The notes under the pieces: generated by a model | Databases searched by the model: none | What the model was told of the DNA's origin: nothing | Seen by the model: the letters and a program-made list of their open reading frames with translations, nothing else | Part shown: piece after piece, positions 58,951 to 64,000 of the stretch | Layout: the number at the start of each line of letters is the position of its first letter | How positions within the stretch are numbered: position 1 is the stretch's first letter | Translations under genes and position numbers: made by a program | Assembly (NCBI GenBank): GCA_022457155.1 | Contig: JAJGOT010000090.1 | Location: 1,485,001-1,549,000 of the forward strand | Length of the DNA: 64,000 nucleotides | Source: Cladopsammia gracilis | Lineage: Eukaryota; Cnidaria; Anthozoa; Scleractinia; Dendrophylliidae | Direction: 5' to 3'

Positions 58951-58993
58951 TGGCCAATATTTCGACTAATAAACTTAGTCCTTCTCAGGGCCA
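58951..58993 (-). ncRNA. Hammerhead-like Penelope-type terminal motif
   Basis: Minus strand: TGGCC, CTGAGAAG, stem GACTAA/TTAGTC, GAAATATT, GGCCA. Same plan as at 39317-39359 and 44691-44731, with different but compensating stem bases. Confidence 0.5.
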
Positions 58994-59390
58994 GGGCTAT
59001 AACTTACATACCAATCGATACTAACTTTAAAACATGAGATAAAAATCAACAGAGGATTTTATACTTCGCTTGAACATCTTCTTGAATGACCAGTATAGCA
59101 GTATGTGGTATAGTTATTCGTTATAGGTCATTTTAGGTTAGATAAGAAAAGCAATTAAGGGGCTTAGCAATAATGATGTTCAGTTATCAATTTCTTTATC
59201 TTGTCTGGGTGTTAAATTTCTTTGCCAAAAGTGTCAAAGTGTCAAAAAATACCAAACGTTGTTTACAGCGTTTATTTAAATAGTGAAACTCATTCGCAAG
59301 CTGTTTAACCAAGATTCTGGCAAACGACTTTTTTGCATGATGACGAAATTCAACTTTAAATAACTTTGCTAATCAATATAGGAGTGGATA

Positions 59391-59540
59391 CTCCAATTGA
59401 TGACGTTTTCTCCCTTTGGGATTGCGACAGAAACAACGTAGAACGTTTGATTGACCAAGCTAAGAAATTCCACCCTACTACGTATCAAATTTACGGCCGA
59501 AATATCAGAGAACAAAATCACTTTCCTCTAAGAGACCGTT
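59391..59540 (+). pseudogene. Penelope-like RT fragment
   Basis: IDDVFSLWDCDRNNVERLID and AKKFHPTTYQIYGRNI match 56070-56210, but here the DD block is in one frame. Fused to unrelated repeat DNA on both sides. Confidence 0.8.
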
Positions 59541-59629
59541 CATTTTTTATGTGGTAGGGGGGCTGGTGGGATTTGAAGGAGTATTATTTGGAAATTGAAA
59601 GACCCCCCGTCAGCTTTCCAGTATTCATC

Positions 59630-59674
59630 TAGCCTACGTGTAGCCGTACCACTGGTACGGCTACACGTAGGCTA
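59630..59674. mobile_element. 45-base perfect palindrome flanked by a 9-base direct repeat
   Basis: Two 22-base arms (TAGCCTACGTGTAGCCGTAC...) around a single C. GTATTCATC stands directly on both sides (59621-59629, 59675-59683), like a target duplication. Confidence 0.8.
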
Positions 59675-59758
59675 GTATTCATCACATGACCCCCCCCCCC
59701 CCCCTCATAAGGGCAACTTTTTTGGGATGACCCCCCCAAAAAACAACAACAACAACAA

Positions 59759-59802
<44 letters not shown>

Positions 59803-59993
59803 TTTTTATTGTCTAATTATTATTATTATGAAATCTTTTATTAATAACAAAGCTAACTAAAAAAATCTTATTTTACAATTAATTTCACCTAAAAAACTAT
59901 TCAGTCAAAACACTATTTACATTATTCCTTTCGATTAATAATTCTCAAACAATCTTACGTTTACAATTATTGATCTACTAGCGTAATAATAAT

Positions 59994-60047
<54 letters not shown>

Positions 60048-60119
60048 TAATTTATTATCAATTATTTCTATTTCTATTTTTTGTAATTAAGATATTTTTT
60101 AAATTGTGAATAAAGTTGC

Positions 60120-60177
<58 letters not shown>
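59759..60177. repeat. Cluster of three (TAA)n microsatellites
   Basis: Runs at 59759-59800, 59985-60047 and 60122-60177. GTGAATAAAGTTGCTATAATAA before the third looks like a retroposon 3' end. Confidence 0.85.
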
Positions 60178-60274
60178 TCGTAAAGACTTTTGTTCTTGGG
60201 CCATCGTAGCTTGATGAGAAATAGAACACAAACCGCCGTGATAAACATATTGAACTTATTCATTTTTGATAAAA

Positions 60275-60312
60275 CTTGACGTTTCGTATGCTACTACATA
60301 CATTGTCAAAAG
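60275..60312 (-). ncRNA. GAAACGTC hairpin, retroelement-end type
   Basis: Minus strand: CTTTTGAC, AAT, stem GTATG/CATAC, GAAAC, GTCAAG. Plan as at 1031-1072. Confidence 0.35.
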
Positions 60313-61199
60313 TGACCGTTACAGTGTTGAAAACTATACTTTTATAGTATTGAAAAGGGACTGGGACCGAGATTAAGTGTCTAGTAATATATTGGACAAC
60401 CACATTTTAATTTTATTTCTTACATTCATATTGAAATAATTACATCAACATGCGAAAGGGTCATCTTTCCAGTCATCTGGCGTTTTAAGCTTTCGTGAAC
60501 TGAAGTATATTAACATGTATAAATAAAATGTGAATAAATGTATAAATAAAATATCATTGATAAATCAAAGGCTGCATGTGTCCTTTTGAACATGAATGAA
60601 TAAAATAACTGAAAATCATCAAAATTAGAGGGTTATAAATTTATCAGATTAAATACATCACCTACAGGCTGCCAGACTATATCAATCTGTACTTGACAAG
60701 GTTTTGTTTTCAGTATCCTGCTTGCATCACAGACAAATTATTGAAATAACGAGAGCTTGAATTTTTGATAAAATACGGCCACTAAAATAAATTGCTCTCT
60801 CTTGTAACGTTGTCTAAAGTCCTAGTTAACTTAATCAAGCTATGAATATATGGCCACAAACGGGCGTTCGCTTATACTCCCTACCTTCCAGGGGCACCCA
60901 ACGAATCTGTTCCTCACTTTATCTGTTCCGCAACGGAATTCTTGCTGGCTGGCAAAATCTTCTTTACATATGTTTTTAATTATCATTTTTGTGCTGGTTG
61001 ACTTGAGAAAGGAGTCGCATAAACAATGATCATGAAACCATGCTGGCTTACTTGAGCAGATCGAAAAGAGTCTGGATCGAAGAAAATCGGAGGACACTTT
61101 GGGCTTAAAAGGGTTCAGCTTCGTAGTAACAAATTTAAGCAGCACTTAGAGATACCCGAACAGGTTAAGTTCGAGACGGCAGCAAATGTAAAAAAACAA

Positions 61200-62160
61200 T
61201 AATGTTTCATTACTTCCCAAGCCCCATTTGGTAACTTATTATTACTGTTTTTTTTTTTTCATTTATTCATTTTTTTTAAATCGCTGGCTGAAAACAGATT
61301 TTTTATCCAGCTGGCTGGGAATTTCCCTATGTGTTATGATGGGAAAAAGGAACAGGTATATTTTTCCCACCAACGTAGAAGAACACCTGGGAATGTAAAC
61401 AAAATTTCATAGAAATTTAATTTATTTGAATAAAATAATACATTTTACCAAAGATTGTTCGTTGGGTGCCCCTGAACTCCACAGGTGCCCTTCGGAAAAA
61501 AATTCACACGCATGCGAGCTTTAACAAACTTCTAATATCATGATAACAATAGAAAGGATAATAAATGCAGTTTCCGATAAAAATGTGAATGTTTGCGACT
61601 TTTTGTTTTAGGAAGTGCCACGAATCGGAAATAGCCAAAACGACCGAGGATTATTCGAGTGAATTGTAATCGGGTATCGAATGCAACAGCAGGAACAAAA
61701 TAGCTGCACGGTGTTATTCACAAAGGCATCAATAAACAAAACAGTGTGTGGGATTTTCGATATTCTGATTGGTTATCAAGATATCCACGTCCAAAGTTTG
61801 AGTAGCTAAAAATATTCGAGACGCTTTGCGTAAATGGTCGCCACTGGAAAAATATTTGAAATATCAAAATTTCCTGACATTGTTTTGTTCGTCATTACCC
61901 TTCGAATGTTTGGGCCAAATTTTACGGTAATCCGTCAAATCTAGATACCCTATTAATTCGTCCGAAGTCGGTATATTCTGCGGAAAATCAAATGTGAGTT
62001 TTAGCCATGCAAAGATTTGAAAACAACACACGCCTCCCCAGGAGATTTTAACACCTCATCGCATATCTCGCACGCCTTTAAAGATTTTGAATTTTTTTTT
62101 TCAGTAAATGTTAGATAAAATGCATAATTTCAATTTAGTGAAATAATTTTTTTTGATTTT
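61200..62160. other. No gene seen
   Basis: AT-rich; homopolymer T runs near 61250 and 62090. No supported open frame or element ends. Confidence 0.5.
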
Positions 62161-62223
62161 GTCACTGGCAAAGGTAGGAAGTCGCCTTAAGCACATTCAA
62201 AAAGTATACTACTCGACTCTCAT

Positions 62224-62673
62224 CACAGGTAGCCCAAGCTCAAGTGATGTTTACGGGTAACTGTTACGTAATAGCGAATTTATAAGGATTTGTATGGGGA
62301 AAATTCACTTCGAATTTGAGCGTAAAATTAGGAAAGATATTTGAATAAAACTCGGCTCACCTGAACTTATTTGTGTGTTTACTTGTGTCTAGAGTGGTTT
62401 TGGGGTCGATTCGAAGCAATTCCAGCGAGTTTCAGTTCAAGAGGGAGGAAGAGACAGTTGAACTAAAACTCGCTGGAATCGCTTCGAATCGACCCCAAAA
62501 CCACTCAAGACACAAGTAAACACACAAATAAGTTCAGGTGAGCCAGTTTTATTCAAATATCTTTCCTAATTTTATGCTCAAATTCGAAGTGAATTTTCCC
62601 CATACAAATCTTTATAAATTCGCTATTACGCAACTGTTACCCGTAAACATCACTTGAGCTTGGGCAACCTGTG
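62224..62673. mobile_element. 450-base foldback element with CTCTCAT duplication
   Basis: Arms of about 210 bases starting CACAGGTAGCCCAAGCTCAA are inverted copies. CTCTCAT flanks both ends (62217-62223, 62674-62680). Block A has the uninterrupted site CGACTCTCATGTCG. Confidence 0.9.
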
Positions 62674-62922
62674 CTCTCATGTTGAATAAAGTCTATGAAT
62701 AGTATCTAACAAAAATGCGAAAAATGCAACAAAAATGCCCCCATGGTCGACGGAAGAATGCATCCAATATACTCCTGTAAGTTTACAGGAGATAAAAATG
62801 CAGTTTTAAATGCAGAATGGCGGAATTCAACTTAAAAATAACTTTGCAAATCAACAGAGGATTTGATACTTCGCTTGAACATCTTCTTGAATGACCAGAA
62901 TGTGTTATAAAATGTCGGCAGT

Positions 62923-63053
62923 TAGAGTGATTTTACTTTGTCCGTGAAATAGATAGTAGAATAGTACGCACTATTAGACTATAGTTCCATTGTTTTCTTT
63001 TGTTTAATTTGGACTACCACATACTAATTCACGGGTTAAGTAAAACCACTCTA
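62923..63053. mobile_element. Intact 131-base TAGAGTG...CACTCTA MITE
   Basis: Ends TAGAGTGATTTTACTT and AAGTAAAACCACTCTA. Block A has CAGTTATCAATTTC where block B has CAGT-element-TCAATC, giving a TA duplication. Confidence 0.9.
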
Positions 63054-63600
63054 TCAATCTCTTTATCTTGTCTGGGTGTTAAATTTCTTTGTCAAAGTGT
63101 CATGGTGTCAAAGTGTCAAAAATACCAAACGTGGTTTACAGCGTTAATTTAAATAGTGGAACTCATTCGCAAGCTGTTTAACCAAGATTCTGGCAAGGGA
63201 CTTAGAGGCATGATGACGAAATAAATAACTAATTAAATAACTTTGCTAATCAACAAAGGAGTGGATACTCCACTTGAACCCTCTCGTTTCTAAAGTGCTC
63301 TTGAACAGGTATATGTGATCACGTGATGTGGTTATGCATCATACGTTGGATAAGAAAAGAAGGAGGCTTTTTATTTAAGTAAGCAATAAGTAATGTTCCA
63401 AAATCAATTGATATCCTAAATGTCAAGTGACTGGGTTTTTAATTACGAAAGCACGTTCTTTCTTGTGATTGGATAGAGTGAATTATGGGTGTTACAAACT
63501 GGCTCATGATATTGAGCACACAGAAAGCTTAAGCCCCATTCACTTTGGACACTGACTACAGCGAGTGGCAAGGCTTTCGACTAACTAAACATTCTCCATC

Positions 63601-63794
63601 ATGGTATGTTATTATTAAACGCATCCAAAACTGATGCTCGTTTGTAACCGTTCAGCAACTCAGTCCTATTTCTTGTGTGTTTCAATCCAACAGAGCGTGA
63701 TCTCAACACACATGTTGAATAAGGTACACATGGAAGGCAATGTCAACGGACACTCCTTCACGATTGAAGGAGAAGGAGAAGGCAAACCGTACGA
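63601..63794 (+). CDS. GFP-like fluorescent protein / chromoprotein, first two coding exons (truncated by window)
   Basis: Exon 1 contributes only the start codon (63601-63603, then GTATGT). Exon 2 is 63694-63794 after a TTTCAATCCAACAG acceptor and ends at a GTAAGT donor, phase 2. The 34 complete residues read [20 protein letters not shown] then [14 protein letters not shown], the first beta strands of coral GFP-like proteins ([21 protein letters not shown]). The chromophore triad and the rest lie beyond the window, so colour cannot be predicted. An ATTGG box at about 63472 is the only promoter-like element I can point to. Confidence 0.9.
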
Positions 63795-64000
63795 GTAAGT
63801 AAACGTTGCAAAACCCACAGACATTCTTAGACACGATGCATCGCTCCGATTGTCCTTTATCTTTTAGTTTTCTGCACCCGAATCAGTAGGCACACCTGTA
63901 GGTGGTGCTGTTTTTTACTCTCGCGCGCCAGGCAAAAACAAGTCATCCTTTTGTCTCGTTTGCTTTTCAAAGTTCAGGGTTAGATCAAGGGTTAGGGTTA

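Larger units (their letters stand above)
58381..59365. repeat. Paralogous block A (partner 62180-63260)
   Basis: Shares CTACTCGACTCTCATG, AATAAAGTCTAT.AATAGTA, ATACTTCGCTTGAACATCTT and TCTTTATCTTGTCTGGGTGT with block B in the same order. Each block holds insertions the other lacks. A third partial copy of the upstream sequence is at 60755-60870. Confidence 0.85.

Noticed and set aside
63970..64000. Telomere (GGGTTA repeats at the window end)
   Set aside because: Only about three loose units within a fluorescent-protein intron; not a telomeric array as far as visible.

Overview
This is eukaryotic, intron-rich, AT-rich DNA, almost certainly from an anthozoan cnidarian and most likely a stony coral. 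The last 400 bases hold the start of a GFP-like fluorescent-protein gene. There is also a multi-domain SUEL-type lectin, a TFIIF-alpha gene with anthozoan-style short exons, and Penelope-like retroelements. I assembled exons by hand from reading frame, splice signals and protein-family motifs. Four protein-coding loci can be supported.

Layout. 1-1.4 kb: inverted-repeat (MITE) elements. 1.47-10.5 kb (+): secreted rhamnose/galactose-binding SUEL lectin; a TATA promoter and probable non-coding first exon precede a signal-peptide exon, one diverged SUEL exon, three near-identical tandemly duplicated SUEL exons and a short tail exon. 10.6-17.3 kb: intergenic, with a tRNA-derived SINE, a pentanucleotide satellite, nested MITEs, a canonical hammerhead-ribozyme fold and a 72-bp tandem array. 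17.35-29.6 kb (+): ten-exon GTF2F1 (TFIIF alpha/RAP74), complete from start to stop, its introns swollen by MITEs, a 17-bp minisatellite, a 106-bp tandem array and a SINE. 29.8-37 kb: LINE remnants and G-tract-ended elements, with no convincing host gene. 37.3-37.9 kb (-): first coding exon of a BTB/POZ gene. 38-63 kb: repeat territory with a 152-bp-armed palindrome, a triplicated 430-450-bp unit, Penelope-like fragments (GIY-YIG endonuclease and RT), a large inverted pair of minisatellite arrays, LINE-into-Penelope nesting and two paralogous blocks that act as each other's empty sites. 63.6 kb (+): fluorescent protein, truncated by the window end.

The host genes look functionally unrelated: secreted lectin, general transcription factor, BTB adaptor and fluorescent protein. 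The window's strongest theme is its mobile DNA. Its most distinctive item is a set of small self-cleaving-ribozyme-like folds: one fully canonical type I hammerhead, one with a broken core, and a related stem-CUGARGAA-stem-GAAAUAUU motif at the ends of Penelope-like elements. All structural statements are manual reads; no search or folding program was run.
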